A stretch of DNA of 64,000 nt, taken from Parachlamydia sp. AcF125 (lineage in GTDB: Bacteria; Chlamydiota; Chlamydiia; Chlamydiales; Parachlamydiaceae). The DNA is taken from positions 310,001-374,000 of the forward strand of contig NZ_JAEMUD010000001.1 in NCBI RefSeq assembly GCF_018342475.1, in the 5' to 3' direction. The number at the start of each line of letters is the position of its first letter. The first letter of the stretch is position 1. Shown one piece after another: positions 1 through 9,364 of this stretch. The notes beneath the pieces were generated by a model. That model made no database searches, was not told the origin of the DNA, and saw only the letters and a program-made list of their open reading frames with translations. Made by a program: the position numbers and the translations under genes.

Positions 1-1
1 T

Positions 2-1543
2 TATCAGATAGTGGGCTCTAACTTAGTGGGTGAATACCGAGAATGGTATCCAAATGGGCAACTTAAACTAGGCTATCTTTACAAGCAGGGAGAGCTGGAT
101 GGTCCCCAAGAAGAGTACTACGCCTCGGGAAATCTCAAGGTTCGCGCCCATTATCAGAATGGATACCGCCACGGCTCTTATGAGGAGTTTTACGAAAATA
201 CTCAACCGCTTATGCGCGCCAAATTTAGCAAAGGGCAAAAACAGGGTCCCTTCCAAAAGTGGTATGAAAATGGGAATAAAGCGATCGAAGCCACTTTCCA
301 TGACAATAAACCTATTCATGTTCTAAAGGAATGGTTCTCTTCTGCAACCCCTAGGCTCCTCCTTTCATATGATGCGGAAGGACATAAAGAAGGAGTTCAG
401 CAAGAATGGAATGCAGCAGGAAATTTGATCTATCAAGCATCCTTTCACCAGGATATTCCACATGGAGAAATGCGCAGATGGTTTGATACCGGCCAACTCC
501 AATACAAAACATTCTATCAAAATGGCAAAAGGGATGGAGTGGAAGAATCTTTTTATCCTAACGGGCAAATCGCCACACAAATTTCCTGGTCTAACGGAAC
601 TTTAGAAGGAGATTTTCTAGGTTGGTATAAGGAAGGCTCCCTTCAATTTGAAAAACATTTTGCCCTTAATCAACCGACTGGATCCCATTACGAATACTAC
701 CCTTTAGTAGAAGGTAAAAGCGTCCCCCAAATTTCTTCTGAAAGACATTATCAAAACGGCAAGCTACATGGAGTGCAAACTCAATACTATTCAGACGGAT
801 CTAAAATGGGCCAAATGGCGTATGACAATGGGGTGTTGCATGGCAAGAAACTGATGTGTTCCCCCAAAGGGCGCACCTTAGAAGAAGCCTATTATCAATA
901 TGGGGATCTAGAGGGTCTATATTTTGCGCTTAAAGTAGATGGGCGAGAATTTATTTACCATTATAAAAATAATCGTTTACATGGCTTACATCAAGCTTTC
1001 TACCCGCCCCATCCACAGCTTGGCCGAGTGAAAGCCCTCGAAGCGAACTTTGTGGAGGGTGTTTTGGAAGGAGAAGTAGCCGAATTCAACGAAGTTGGCA
1101 CAAAAGTATCCAGCACTTTTTATAAAAATGGGCTAAAAAATGGAATTGCGGGAGTCTATGCCCCAGATGGGCGAATTCATATCTCGGCAGAATTTAAAGA
1201 GGATCATCAAAATGGGATGGCCTATGAGTATTACAGCAATGGGGCGATAAAAAAACAGGCCCTCTTTATTCAGGATAAAAAAGAAGGTGAAGAAAAGGCT
1301 TTCTTCCCTAATGGGCAAAAATCAGCCATCTATCCTTATAAAGAGGGGAAATTACATGGGACTTGCCAAGAATGGAATCAGGAAGGGATCCTCGTTTTTG
1401 AAGGGGAATACTTGCATGGGGAAAAGCATGGCAAATTTAATAAATATGATGATCGGGGTCTAACAAAAGTTTTGCAAACTTTTGTCCATGGCAAATTGGT
1501 CGAAAAGAAAAAAGACTCCCCTATTCTTCATACAAAGGAGTAA
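2..1543 (+). CDS. MORN-repeat protein, 5'-truncated by window edge
   Basis: The reading frame is open to the left edge, so the true start lies outside the window; the first possible start inside is a GTG at 11, but nothing marks it as real. The roughly 510 visible residues are almost entirely MORN-type (YwqK-like) repeats of about 22-24 residues, with recurring G-x-x-x-x-Y/W-Y-x-N/D-G-x cores (for example EWYPNGQ, EYYASGN, SFYPNGQ, EYYSNGA, AFFPNGQ). No signal peptide or membrane segment is visible in this part. MORN_2 repeats form elongated beta-hairpin arrays used for binding or scaffolding; in amoeba symbionts such proteins are often suspected effectors or surface proteins, but nothing here fixes a function. 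The last residues are Lys-rich and unlike the repeats. dnaB follows 112 bases downstream on the same strand. Confidence 0.8.
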   Translation, partial: YQIVGSNLVGEYREWYPNGQLKLGYLYKQGELDGPQEEYYASGNLKVRAHYQNGYRHGSYEEFYENTQPLMRAKFSKGQKQGPFQKWYENGNKAIEATFHDNKPIHVLKEWFSSATPRLLLSYDAEGHKEGVQQEWNAAGNLIYQASFHQDIPHGEMRRWFDTGQLQYKTFYQNGKRDGVEESFYPNGQIATQISWSNGTLEGDFLGWYKEGSLQFEKHFALNQPTGSHYEYYPLVEGKSVPQISSERHYQNGKLHGVQTQYYSDGSKMGQMAYDNGVLHGKKLMCSPKGRTLEEAYYQYGDLEGLYFALKVDGREFIYHYKNNRLHGLHQAFYPPHPQLGRVKALEANFVEGVLEGEVAEFNEVGTKVSSTFYKNGLKNGIAGVYAPDGRIHISAEFKEDHQNGMAYEYYSNGAIKKQALFIQDKKEGEEKAFFPNGQKSAIYPYKEGKLHGTCQEWNQEGILVFEGEYLHGEKHGKFNKYDDRGLTKVLQTFVHGKLVEKKKDSPILHTKE

Positions 1544-1655
1544 GCCATAGCAGTTTATAAGCCCCCTTCAGGCCGCAAGGTTACCAAAGGAATTCCTGCT
1601 AGAAATCTCATGTAGCACCTTAACCCCTTTAAAGAACTATAAAGAGAGAATTGAG

Positions 1656-3104
1656 ATGTCCGAGGCCCCTATAAAAGTCAAAATTGCGCCCAATTCAAAA
1701 GAATCAGAGATGATGGTTCTGGGTTGCATGTTAACCAGCATCAACGCGCTTAACGTAGCAGCTGATGCATTGGATGATGCCGATTTTTATTATACTGAGC
1801 ATAAACTCATCTTTCAAACCCTTAAAGAGGCTTACAAAAATGATAAGCCTGCCGATGTTCATCTTGTCTGCGAAGAGCTCAAACGGCAAGACAAGCTTAA
1901 AGCAGTAGGAGGGGTTGCCTATGTGACGACTCTCGCTCAGTTTGCAGGGACCTCGGCACATATCGAAGAGTATTGCGAGCTTGTGCGTAACAAAGCCATG
2001 CTGCGAAGCATGATTCATGCCGCACAACATGTGGAAAAACGAGCCCTTGAAGAGCCTGCCGATGTCTCCGAAGCACTAGACGAAGCCCAGCAGCTTTTTT
2101 TCCAGATCAGCCAATCAGCCTCCTCCTCCCACGGTGTTTTGATCGGGCAGATCCTATCCGGCGTTAAATCAGAATCTCAAGTTCCTTTTCTTAAAGAGCT
2201 TCAACAGCGGCAAGAACTTTATCATCAACGTGGACCCGAAGATTCGGGGATTACAGGTACACCTTCCCATTACACAGACCTCGATAAAATGCTCAACGGT
2301 TTGAACAATTCAAACTTAATGATTCTAGCTGCCAGACCCGCGATGGGTAAAACGGCTTTTGCCATCAATATCGCCGAAAATATATGTTTCAAAAACAATA
2401 TCCCCGTGGGGATTTTCTCCTTGGAGATGAGTGCAGAGCAGCTCGTCCATCGGATTGTGTGCTCCCAATCAGAAGTGGAATCGGACAAAATTAAAACGGG
2501 GGCTTTAAATGGGATTGAATACCAACGTGTTGTGGCTGCCGTCAATAATATGCAAAACCACCTGATGGTCATCGACGACCAGCCAGGCCTAAAAATTACC
2601 GATCTTAGAGCCAGAGCCCGTCGCATGAAAGAAACTTATGGGATTGGATTTTTAGTGATCGACTACCTTCAATTAATCTCAGGCTCAGGTTCTTCCCGGG
2701 GCGGAGAAAATCGACAAAACGAAATTTCTGAGATCTCTCGTATGCTCAAAAACTTAGCCAGAGAGTTAAACATTCCAGTCCTCTGTTTATCTCAACTTTC
2801 CAGAAAAGTGGAAGAGCGCACGGGACACCGCCCGATGATGAGTGACTTGCGCGAGAGTGGGAGTATTGAACAAGATTCTGATATCATTATGTTCTTGCTC
2901 AGAAGAGAATACTATGATCCTTTGGATAAGCCAGGAATGGCTGAAGTGATTGTCGCTAAAAACCGCCATGGCGGCGTAGGGAGTGTAAATTTAACCTTCC
3001 GCAAAGAAATTGCCCAATTTGCCAACTACACCCCTGTGCGTTTCGAAGAGAAAGATTTTGTGGATAAGGAAGCAGAATTTAGCCCCTTTTCTCCTGCCCA
3101 ATAA
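1656..3104 (+). CDS. dnaB: Replicative DNA helicase DnaB
   Basis: The hexameric replicative helicase unwinds DNA 5'-3' at the fork, loaded by DnaA/primosome factors and bound by DnaG primase. Its 482 residues match the family length. The N-terminal primase-binding domain (about 10-115) contains the usual start after ESEMMVLG. The RecA-like domain holds Walker A ARPAMGKTAF (Lys232), the FSLEMS segment, Walker B FLVIDYLQL (Asp336), and a C-terminal HRPMMSDLRESGSIEQDSD stretch with the arginine-finger region. No intein interrupts it. The ATG is preceded by a purine-rich AAAGAGAGAATT Shine-Dalgarno region. A poorly conserved acidic/aromatic tail (about 465-482) follows the core, as is common. Confidence 0.97.
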   Translation: MSEAPIKVKIAPNSKESEMMVLGCMLTSINALNVAADALDDADFYYTEHKLIFQTLKEAYKNDKPADVHLVCEELKRQDKLKAVGGVAYVTTLAQFAGTSAHIEEYCELVRNKAMLRSMIHAAQHVEKRALEEPADVSEALDEAQQLFFQISQSASSSHGVLIGQILSGVKSESQVPFLKELQQRQELYHQRGPEDSGITGTPSHYTDLDKMLNGLNNSNLMILAARPAMGKTAFAINIAENICFKNNIPVGIFSLEMSAEQLVHRIVCSQSEVESDKIKTGALNGIEYQRVVAAVNNMQNHLMVIDDQPGLKITDLRARARRMKETYGIGFLVIDYLQLISGSGSSRGGENRQNEISEISRMLKNLARELNIPVLCLSQLSRKVEERTGHRPMMSDLRESGSIEQDSDIIMFLLRREYYDPLDKPGMAEVIVAKNRHGGVGSVNLTFRKEIAQFANYTPVRFEEKDFVDKEAEFSPFSPAQ

Positions 3105-3346
3105 AATTCTACTCCTCAAATCTCTTCTTTAAATTTTGTAAGATTTGCTTAAGATGTCTTTGCCTGGCTTTTCGGCATACCCAATAGGGGTGATGCGAAG
3201 CTAGGTAAAAAGAGGGAATAAAGGCAAAAAAGTTCAACAAAAGAAATTGAGAAAACAATCTAGGTACTACAGCAACAATAAGTTTTAACTTATTAAAAGA
3301 CACAGCTATTTTGTCAGTGTTTTAGGAGCCGGGGAAGCAATCCCTT

Positions 3347-6300
3347 TTAACATGAAATTTCATCTGAAGGGCTTTGAGAACTTTCGGTAGGACTGAGGCT
3401 GTCTAGTCGTTCCCGCCATGCCCTTATTTCTGAAGGGAGTTTTTCCTTTATTTCCTCATAGCTAAGCTTTAATTTATCACGGGAGGAATAAATTGTCTTT
3501 TTATCGCAAATTTGGAATTTTTGATCTTTCACTGGAAAGCTGTTTTCAGTAAAGAAACAAACTTTAGCAACTAAAGGAAGTGCTTCAATACCCATTTTTA
3601 ATAAAGCATTTTTATTGACATTCCTTAGAATGTCATGAACAAACCCTCGGTCATCAGAATCGCCTTCCTTGAGGATTTGGACAAGAGCAGCCAATACCTG
3701 CTCAGGGAGCTGGCTTGCCTGTTCTGCTAGTGTTCTTAGAACGTCAGCAACAGAGCTTTTAGCATCATCATCGCCCTCCTTGAGGATTTGGACAAGAGCA
3801 CTTAATGCCTCCTCAGAAAGCTTGCTTCCCTGCTTTGTTAATGTTCTTAAAACGCCGGCAGCAGAGTATTTGGCACCAAAATCGCCCTCCTTGAGGATTT
3901 GGATAAGAGCCTCTAATGCCTCTTCAGGAAGCTTATTTCCCTGTTTTACCAATGTTCTTAAAACAACGGCAGCAGAACGTTTGGCACTAGAATTGCCCTC
4001 CTTGAGGATTTGGACAAGAGCACCTAATGCCTCTTCAGGAAGCTTACTTCCCTGTTCAGCCAGTGTTCCTAAAACGTAGGCAGCAGAACCTTTGGCAGCA
4101 GAATCGTCCTCCTTAAAGATTTGGATAAGAGCACCTAATACCTCTTCAGGAAGCTTATTTCCCTGTTGTATCAATGTTCTTAAAACGCCGGCAGCAACAA
4201 TTCGTCCCTCAGAATCACCCTCCCTGAGAATTTGGATAAGAGCAGCTAATACCTCCTCAGGAAGCCTGCTTCCCTGTTCTATCAATGTTCGTAGAACGTC
4301 AGCAGCAAAAGCTCGCCCATAAGGATCGCCTTCCTGGAGAATTTGGACAAGAGCATCTAATACCTCTTCAAGAAGCTTATTTCCCTGTTGTACCAGTGTT
4401 CTTAAAACGACGGCAGCAGAACGTTTGGCACTAGAATTGCCCTCCTTGAGGATTTGGACAAGAGCACCTAATGCCTCTTCAGGAAGCTGGCTTACCTGTT
4501 CTACCTGTGCTCTTAGAACGTCAACAGCAAAATATTTGGCAGCAGAATCGCCCTCCTGGAGAATTTGGACAAAAGCATCTAATGCCTCTTCAGGAAGCTT
4601 ACTTCCTTGCTGTGCCAGCGCTCTTAAAACCTCAGCAGCAGAACGTTTGGCACTAGAATTGCCCTCCTTGAGGATTTGGACAAGAGCACCTAATGCCTCT
4701 TCAGGAAGCTTACTCAGTGTTCTTAGAATGTCAGCAGCAAAATCTTGAATGTTAGCAAAAAAATTTAGCCCATCAGAATCGCCCTCCTTCAGGATTTGGA
4801 TAAGAGCACCTAATACTTTCTCAGGAAGCTGGCTTGCTTGTTCTGCCAATGTTCTTAGAACGTTAGCAGCAAAACCTCGCCCACAAGGATCGCCCTCCTG
4901 GAGAATTTGGACAAGAGCATCTAATACCTCTTCAGGAAGCTTATTTCCCTGTTGTACCAGTGCTCTTAAAACGCCGGCAACAAAAACTTGCTCCCCATAA
5001 TCGCCCTCCTTGAGGATTTGGATAAGAGCATCTAAAATCCCCTCAGAATGCTGGCTTATTGCTAGAACGAGGGTAGCAGAAAGTTTGGCAGCAGAATCGC
5101 CCTCCTGGAGAATTTGGATAAGAGCACCTAATGCCTCTTCAGGAAGCTTACTTCCCTGTTTTATCAGTGTTCTTAGAATGTCAGCAGTAAAACGTTTGGC
5201 ATCAAAATCGCCCTCCTCAAGGATTTGAATAAGAGCATCTAATGCCTTCTCTGGAAGCCTACTTCCCTGTTCTGCCACGGCTCTTAAAACATCGGCAGCA
5301 GAACATTTGGCATCAGAATCGCCCTCCTCAAGGATTTGAATAAGAGCATCTAATGCCTTCTCTGGAAGCCTACTTCCCTGTTCTGCCACGGCTCTTAAAA
5401 CATCGGCAGCAGAACATTTGGCATCAGAATCGCCCTCCTCAAGGATTTGAATAAGAGCATCTAATGCCTTCTCTGGAAGCCTACTTCCCTGTTCTGCCAC
5501 GGCTCTTAAAACGTCGGCAACAGAGCTTTTGGCACCAGGATCGCCCTCCTTAAAGATTTGAATAAGAGCAGCTAATACCTCCTCAGGAAGCTTACTTCCC
5601 TGTTCTGCCAGTGTTCTTAAAACGTAGGCAGCAGAACGTTTGGCATCAGAATGGCCCTCCTTAAAGATTTGAATAAGAGCAGCTAATACCTCCTCATGAA
5701 GCTTTCCTTTTTGTTGTACCAGAGCTATTAAAATGCCGGCAGCAGCAAATTCGGCATCAAGATTGCCCTCCTGGAGGAGGTGGATTAGAATATCTACTGC
5801 TTCTTTAGGAAGCTCGTCTCCTTGCTCTGCCACCGCTTTTAGGACAGCCAAGGCATCTTCGGCAGTACCAACATTATAAGGATTCTTAAGAGTTTCAATA
5901 ATAGATTTAAGAACGCCTGAAGCTAACCTTTGCCCTGTTTCTATAACTTCTAGTAACTTTATTAGCATTTCTTTTCTGGTATTTGGGCTGGATAGCAATC
6001 CTTCGATGAAAGCTATTACACTAGGATGATTGAAGATTTTTTTATTCTTAAGCAGATGTTCAAAATTTAAATCTAGCGAAAAAAGATATGCCATATAGTC
6101 TTTCACAAGCTCAATAAAGCCTTCATATTGCTTCACTACTGTAGGATCTTGGCACTCTTCAAAGCACTCGGCAATCAAATTGAGCTCACTTCTGACAGCT
6201 AGGTCTTGAGGTTCAGCAAAAAGGTCATCGAAAAAGGATTGGAGTGCACCCGAATCCGAATAGCGTGGATTGCGTGATGTAGCGAGGGAAAGATAACCAG

Positions 6301-9073
6301 CAATCATACGCAGCACTAGGCCATAACGAGGTTCAAACTTATACTGCCGCACAAAGTTTCGACATGCCTGTCTTTCTCCTTTGAGATATTGATTGGCAAT
6401 TTTTGAAGCGGCTAGAAATTCTTGGAAAGTTAAGTGAATAAAATACCCTTTTTCTTCAGCTTCAGGGATGCGAAGCAGCCCACAATCAGTAAGCTCGTTA
6501 GAGGTGATACCATCCCCTCTAAATTCGTCGATCACTTCCCTGCTTAAATAAAGGGTATCTTTTTCCATGGCAAAAAAAGCCATGTCTTCAAAAGCAGCGG
6601 TAACTTTGGCCACTTCTAAATTATGGCGTAGGTTTTTCTCTTCAAGAATTTTCTCCTTGGTTTGTTTAGATTGACTCAGGTCAATCCTTCTTAGAAGAAA
6701 CCATTTATACATCCAGTTAACCATCCGCTCATAAATAGCAGTCATTGTAATGGGCTGATTGGCATCAAAAACTTCAGGGTCTTCGCTAAAAAGGCAGCAC
6801 AAAAGGGTTAAGTTAATAGGAATTTGCGCCAGACTTAGCACCAGGGAAGACGTATTTAATAGACGGTTAAGCTCCTGTTTTTTCTCTTCGGCTTGAATGT
6901 GTTTAAAAAATCTGTCGATATAACGCTTAATCTCTTCTTTATCGAAGCCTAAAAGCTCTAGCTCACAAGAGCGGTTAAAAGAGCAGCTTCCAGGCCTTGA
7001 GGTGATCAGGATATGGGGAAATAGCTTTTTTAGCCCCTTAAGGGCTTTAGCAAGACTGCTGTTTCCTTGAGCCTTAGAGGAGAGTTCGTCATACCCATCT
7101 AAAATAAGCAGGGTTTCTTCTCGCAAGGCAGAACTGTCTATGCAAGCTTCGATCACTTGACGATCGATTTTGCCTGCATATTCTCTAGCTATCAGATCAG
7201 CTGGAGTATACTCTTTATCTGCGGGATATTTTTCTAACGTAAGATTTCTTAAGGGAATCCAAAAGAGGTAAGAAAAGAGCCCTTTCCAAAGATCCCCTTT
7301 TGCCCAGCGATAAGCGATATAATGGCATAAGGTGCTTTTGCCACTTCCTGCAGCTCCTTGGAGGTAAATTCTTTTATAATCTCTTTTTGCAAGGCTTTCG
7401 TGTTCGAAAAGCTTTTCAAGTTCGATGTTCTGCTTAGGCTCAAAGATAGTTTCATAAGTTTGGATGCGACCATCTTGTAGGTAATCAGAATGTTTATCAA
7501 GTGCTTGGTCACGTGCTTTTCTCTCCTTACTCTCAATGATCGCTAAACGCACATAGATTTCTTCCAAAGGAATTTTAAATTCCCACTCTTGCTCTACCTT
7601 GATCCTAACAATGGAAATTTCTTTTTGAGAAAGGTAAGAGCTTTGAAGGGAGCTAACCAGCATTTGTGGACTTAGTTTTGCCTGAACCAAAGCTTGCATA
7701 ATGGCTGCGTTTTCAAAAGCAAGTGTTAAAGCCGTTTTTTTCTCCTGATTTAAGGCATTTAGGCTAGCTCCTTTTTTCACTAAGGTTTCGACGATTTTGC
7801 AATAGGAGTCTTTGCCTTTATTAGAAGATTCCCTCCATCCCAGGATCGCTAAATGTAAAGGAGTATTTCCCTTTTTATCTTGCTGATCCAACTGAAGTTG
7901 ATCGGTAGTTTGGTCTAACAAGCATGCAAAGCTCTTCTCACTGCCTGTAAATGCAGCTAAGTGTAAAGGCGTCTGCCCATCCCTATTTTTAGCTTCCCTA
8001 AGGGTAGGATCATATTGTAGCAAAAACTTAACGATATCGACGCAATCTTTTTGAGACTGACAAGCATGATGCAGAGTATTATTTTGATTGCTATCAAGCT
8101 TTTTGAAATCCGCCCCTTGATCAAAGAAAAATTGCACGATAGGTATAGACCCTACCCTGATAGCCATATGTAAAGGTGTTTCTTTAGTTGCCTTTCCTGC
8201 TAAGACGTCAAGGTGCGATTGTATATTTGGCCTTTCGGCAAAGAGGTAGATAAAAATGCTTCTATTTTCATGGGCAGCGAAATAGTGCAATAAGTTTTCT
8301 TCATTTTCTAACCTTTCCTCTAAGCTATCCAAGTATTCATCTAGTGCTCGCCGATTAAACTTATATTCCTGTATGTTAAGAGTATGATATAATTCATAAG
8401 CCGTGGCGAGATAAAAGACCCCATGCAACGAAATTTCCTCATTTGCTTCTTCTAAAAATTTACCCCCTTGTGCAATTAAATCTTTTATACAGCCAGGACA
8501 GTTCAGTTGCAGCAAAGCCTTTAGCTTTTCATGAAGCTTTGCTTCAGGCAAGCGAGAGGTATGCATCCCATGATAGTGAATAACCGAGCTAGCCTGTATA
8601 TGCAGTTGAGAATTTGCCCCTACTAACTGAGTATTTTTAGCAATAGCCTGGGGATGGACCGGTCCAAGCTGGGTTGACAAATGAGGATAAAGGACCATAA
8701 AGGACTCTGTAAAACGATGCTCGCAGCTGACAGGTTTAGGAGAATTGCAATTTTGGGAAGATTGGGGAGCAGAAGGAGGAACTGGCTGAGTAGCCGCAAA
8801 CACAGCATCCTTATAGATATGTTTTCTCTTAGCAAAGTCATAAATTCCTATAATAATATTTCCTAATACCGGGATTAGGAGCACAACACAGCGAGAAAAG
8901 CTTTTTTGCTGTAAATAGGCGTAGTAATGGTTTTTTGAAACGTTTGCCTTTTGCTTCATTGGAAGCAACACACACTTTTGGAATAAATTAACCGAATTAG
9001 TGATTGTACTTAATGCTGGGACATAATCAGCTATGCGGTCTGCTTTTAATAGCAAGCTAACATTTAGGTACAT
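3347..9073 (-). CDS. Ankyrin-NACHT-HEAT repeat NTPase (NLR-like), 1908 aa
   Basis: A multidomain STAND-type ATPase. In order: a hydrophobic segment at about 61-80 (possible membrane anchor); an unassigned region; about five ankyrin repeats at about 290-465 (TPLHMAIRVG, NTLHHACQS, TPLHLAAFTG, TPLHLAILG); a NACHT domain with Walker A GAAGSGKST (573-581), Walker B LLILDGYDEL (Asp659, Asp662) and sensor ITSRPGS; a helical region; then about twenty 37-residue HEAT-like repeats at about 1070-1815 (consensus ALIQILKEGDxxAKxSAADVLRxLAEQGSKLPEE); and a short charged C-terminus. NACHT proteins are switches that oligomerise when a repeat sensor detects a ligand; eukaryotic NLRs and bacterial anti-phage NACHT proteins share this plan. 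Here there are repeats on both sides of the NTPase. The ATG has only a weak ribosome site (GGAT) but a good promoter upstream. Whether it acts against phage or on the host cannot be decided from sequence. Confidence 0.9.
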   Translation of the reverse strand: MYLNVSLLLKADRIADYVPALSTITNSVNLFQKCVLLPMKQKANVSKNHYYAYLQQKSFSRCVVLLIPVLGNIIIGIYDFAKRKHIYKDAVFAATQPVPPSAPQSSQNCNSPKPVSCEHRFTESFMVLYPHLSTQLGPVHPQAIAKNTQLVGANSQLHIQASSVIHYHGMHTSRLPEAKLHEKLKALLQLNCPGCIKDLIAQGGKFLEEANEEISLHGVFYLATAYELYHTLNIQEYKFNRRALDEYLDSLEERLENEENLLHYFAAHENRSIFIYLFAERPNIQSHLDVLAGKATKETPLHMAIRVGSIPIVQFFFDQGADFKKLDSNQNNTLHHACQSQKDCVDIVKFLLQYDPTLREAKNRDGQTPLHLAAFTGSEKSFACLLDQTTDQLQLDQQDKKGNTPLHLAILGWRESSNKGKDSYCKIVETLVKKGASLNALNQEKKTALTLAFENAAIMQALVQAKLSPQMLVSSLQSSYLSQKEISIVRIKVEQEWEFKIPLEEIYVRLAIIESKERKARDQALDKHSDYLQDGRIQTYETIFEPKQNIELEKLFEHESLAKRDYKRIYLQGAAGSGKSTLCHYIAYRWAKGDLWKGLFSYLFWIPLRNLTLEKYPADKEYTPADLIAREYAGKIDRQVIEACIDSSALREETLLILDGYDELSSKAQGNSSLAKALKGLKKLFPHILITSRPGSCSFNRSCELELLGFDKEEIKRYIDRFFKHIQAEEKKQELNRLLNTSSLVLSLAQIPINLTLLCCLFSEDPEVFDANQPITMTAIYERMVNWMYKWFLLRRIDLSQSKQTKEKILEEKNLRHNLEVAKVTAAFEDMAFFAMEKDTLYLSREVIDEFRGDGITSNELTDCGLLRIPEAEEKGYFIHLTFQEFLAASKIANQYLKGERQACRNFVRQYKFEPRYGLVLRMIAGYLSLATSRNPRYSDSGALQSFFDDLFAEPQDLAVRSELNLIAECFEECQDPTVVKQYEGFIELVKDYMAYLFSLDLNFEHLLKNKKIFNHPSVIAFIEGLLSSPNTRKEMLIKLLEVIETGQRLASGVLKSIIETLKNPYNVGTAEDALAVLKAVAEQGDELPKEAVDILIHLLQEGNLDAEFAAAGILIALVQQKGKLHEEVLAALIQIFKEGHSDAKRSAAYVLRTLAEQGSKLPEEVLAALIQIFKEGDPGAKSSVADVLRAVAEQGSRLPEKALDALIQILEEGDSDAKCSAADVLRAVAEQGSRLPEKALDALIQILEEGDSDAKCSAADVLRAVAEQGSRLPEKALDALIQILEEGDFDAKRFTADILRTLIKQGSKLPEEALGALIQILQEGDSAAKLSATLVLAISQHSEGILDALIQILKEGDYGEQVFVAGVLRALVQQGNKLPEEVLDALVQILQEGDPCGRGFAANVLRTLAEQASQLPEKVLGALIQILKEGDSDGLNFFANIQDFAADILRTLSKLPEEALGALVQILKEGNSSAKRSAAEVLRALAQQGSKLPEEALDAFVQILQEGDSAAKYFAVDVLRAQVEQVSQLPEEALGALVQILKEGNSSAKRSAAVVLRTLVQQGNKLLEEVLDALVQILQEGDPYGRAFAADVLRTLIEQGSRLPEEVLAALIQILREGDSEGRIVAAGVLRTLIQQGNKLPEEVLGALIQIFKEDDSAAKGSAAYVLGTLAEQGSKLPEEALGALVQILKEGNSSAKRSAAVVLRTLVKQGNKLPEEALEALIQILKEGDFGAKYSAAGVLRTLTKQGSKLSEEALSALVQILKEGDDDAKSSVADVLRTLAEQASQLPEQVLAALVQILKEGDSDDRGFVHDILRNVNKNALLKMGIEALPLVAKVCFFTENSFPVKDQKFQICDKKTIYSSRDKLKLSYEEIKEKLPSEIRAWRERLDSLSPTESSQSPSDEISC
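3630..5870 (-). repeat. Array of about 20 HEAT-like 111-bp coding repeats
   Basis: Within the NACHT gene, about twenty tandem units of 37 codons (111 bp) encode two-helix repeats of the form L-x-x-A-L-x-x-L-I-Q-I-L-x-E-G-D. A few units are shorter or longer (for example the unit near 4700-4790 carries an insertion, and the one near 5040-5090 lacks several codons). The high identity between units makes the array prone to slippage and recombination, so the copy number may differ between strains. Confidence 0.9.
5235..5456 (-). repeat. Two identical adjacent 111-bp units
   Basis: Bases 5235-5345 and 5346-5456 are identical over 111 bases, and the identity continues into the first part of the next unit (from 5457) and the last part of the preceding one. 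Other units of the array differ at many positions, so this is a recent tandem duplication inside the coding sequence. It preserves the reading frame. Confidence 0.95.
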
Positions 9074-9104
9074 TGTGGTTATCCAATTTTTATTGTCAAA
9101 AAAT

Positions 9105-9133
9105 AATTTACACTAAAAAAAGTTAAATGTCAA
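9105..9133 (-). promoter_or_regulatory. Sigma70-type promoter for the NACHT gene
   Basis: Reading the minus strand, a perfect -35 box TTGACA (9133-9128) is followed by a 17-bp spacer and TAAATT (9110-9105; four of six consensus bases). Transcription would start near 9098, leaving about 25 bases of leader before the ATG at 9073. Chlamydial sigma66 recognises sigma70-like promoters, so the match is plausible; it is a prediction from sequence only. Confidence 0.5.
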
Positions 9134-9167
9134 TCGCAAAGGAAGGTTTATAGGCAATTCCCCTATA

Positions 9168-9176
9168 CCCCCCCCC
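9168..9176. repeat. Nine-base poly(C) tract
   Basis: A run of nine C sits about 35 bases upstream of the predicted -35 box of the NACHT gene, in otherwise AT-rich non-coding DNA. Homopolymeric C/G runs of this length are slippage-prone; here it is outside any reading frame, so it could affect only promoter spacing or nothing at all. Confidence 0.8.
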
Positions 9177-9364
9177 TCTCTTGTAGCGCTCTCTGCCTAA
9201 TCAGAACCACCTAGCGTGCTCCTTAAAAGATAAAAGTACAGCTAGATTTATGATTCACAGTAAACTTATCATTTCGGTAGAAAGAAGATGACATTGGTCT
9301 TTAGAAGAAAGAATTAATTATCTGAGAAACATACCGAATCAGACATCCTACTTCCCAAATTGCC

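Noticed and set aside
1544-1613. Protein-like sequence in frame directly after the stop of the MORN gene (AVYKPPSGRKVTKGIPARNL)
   Set aside because: No start codon, only 23 codons, and no evidence for readthrough; may be a chance or a recent stop gained near the gene end.
3109-3303. Minus-strand 64-codon hydrophobic frame between dnaB and the NACHT gene
   Set aside because: GTG start without ribosome site and no recognisable features; kept only as a faint possibility.
3669-5228. Several plus-strand open frames of 60-136 codons rich in Ser, Pro and Trp
   Set aside because: They are the antisense of the 111-bp HEAT repeats and repeat with the same period; they lack ribosome sites and the minus frame is clearly coding.
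3630-5870. Regular direct repeats that could suggest a CRISPR array
   Set aside because: The period is 111 bp, units are contiguous without unique spacers, and they encode a continuous helical-repeat protein.
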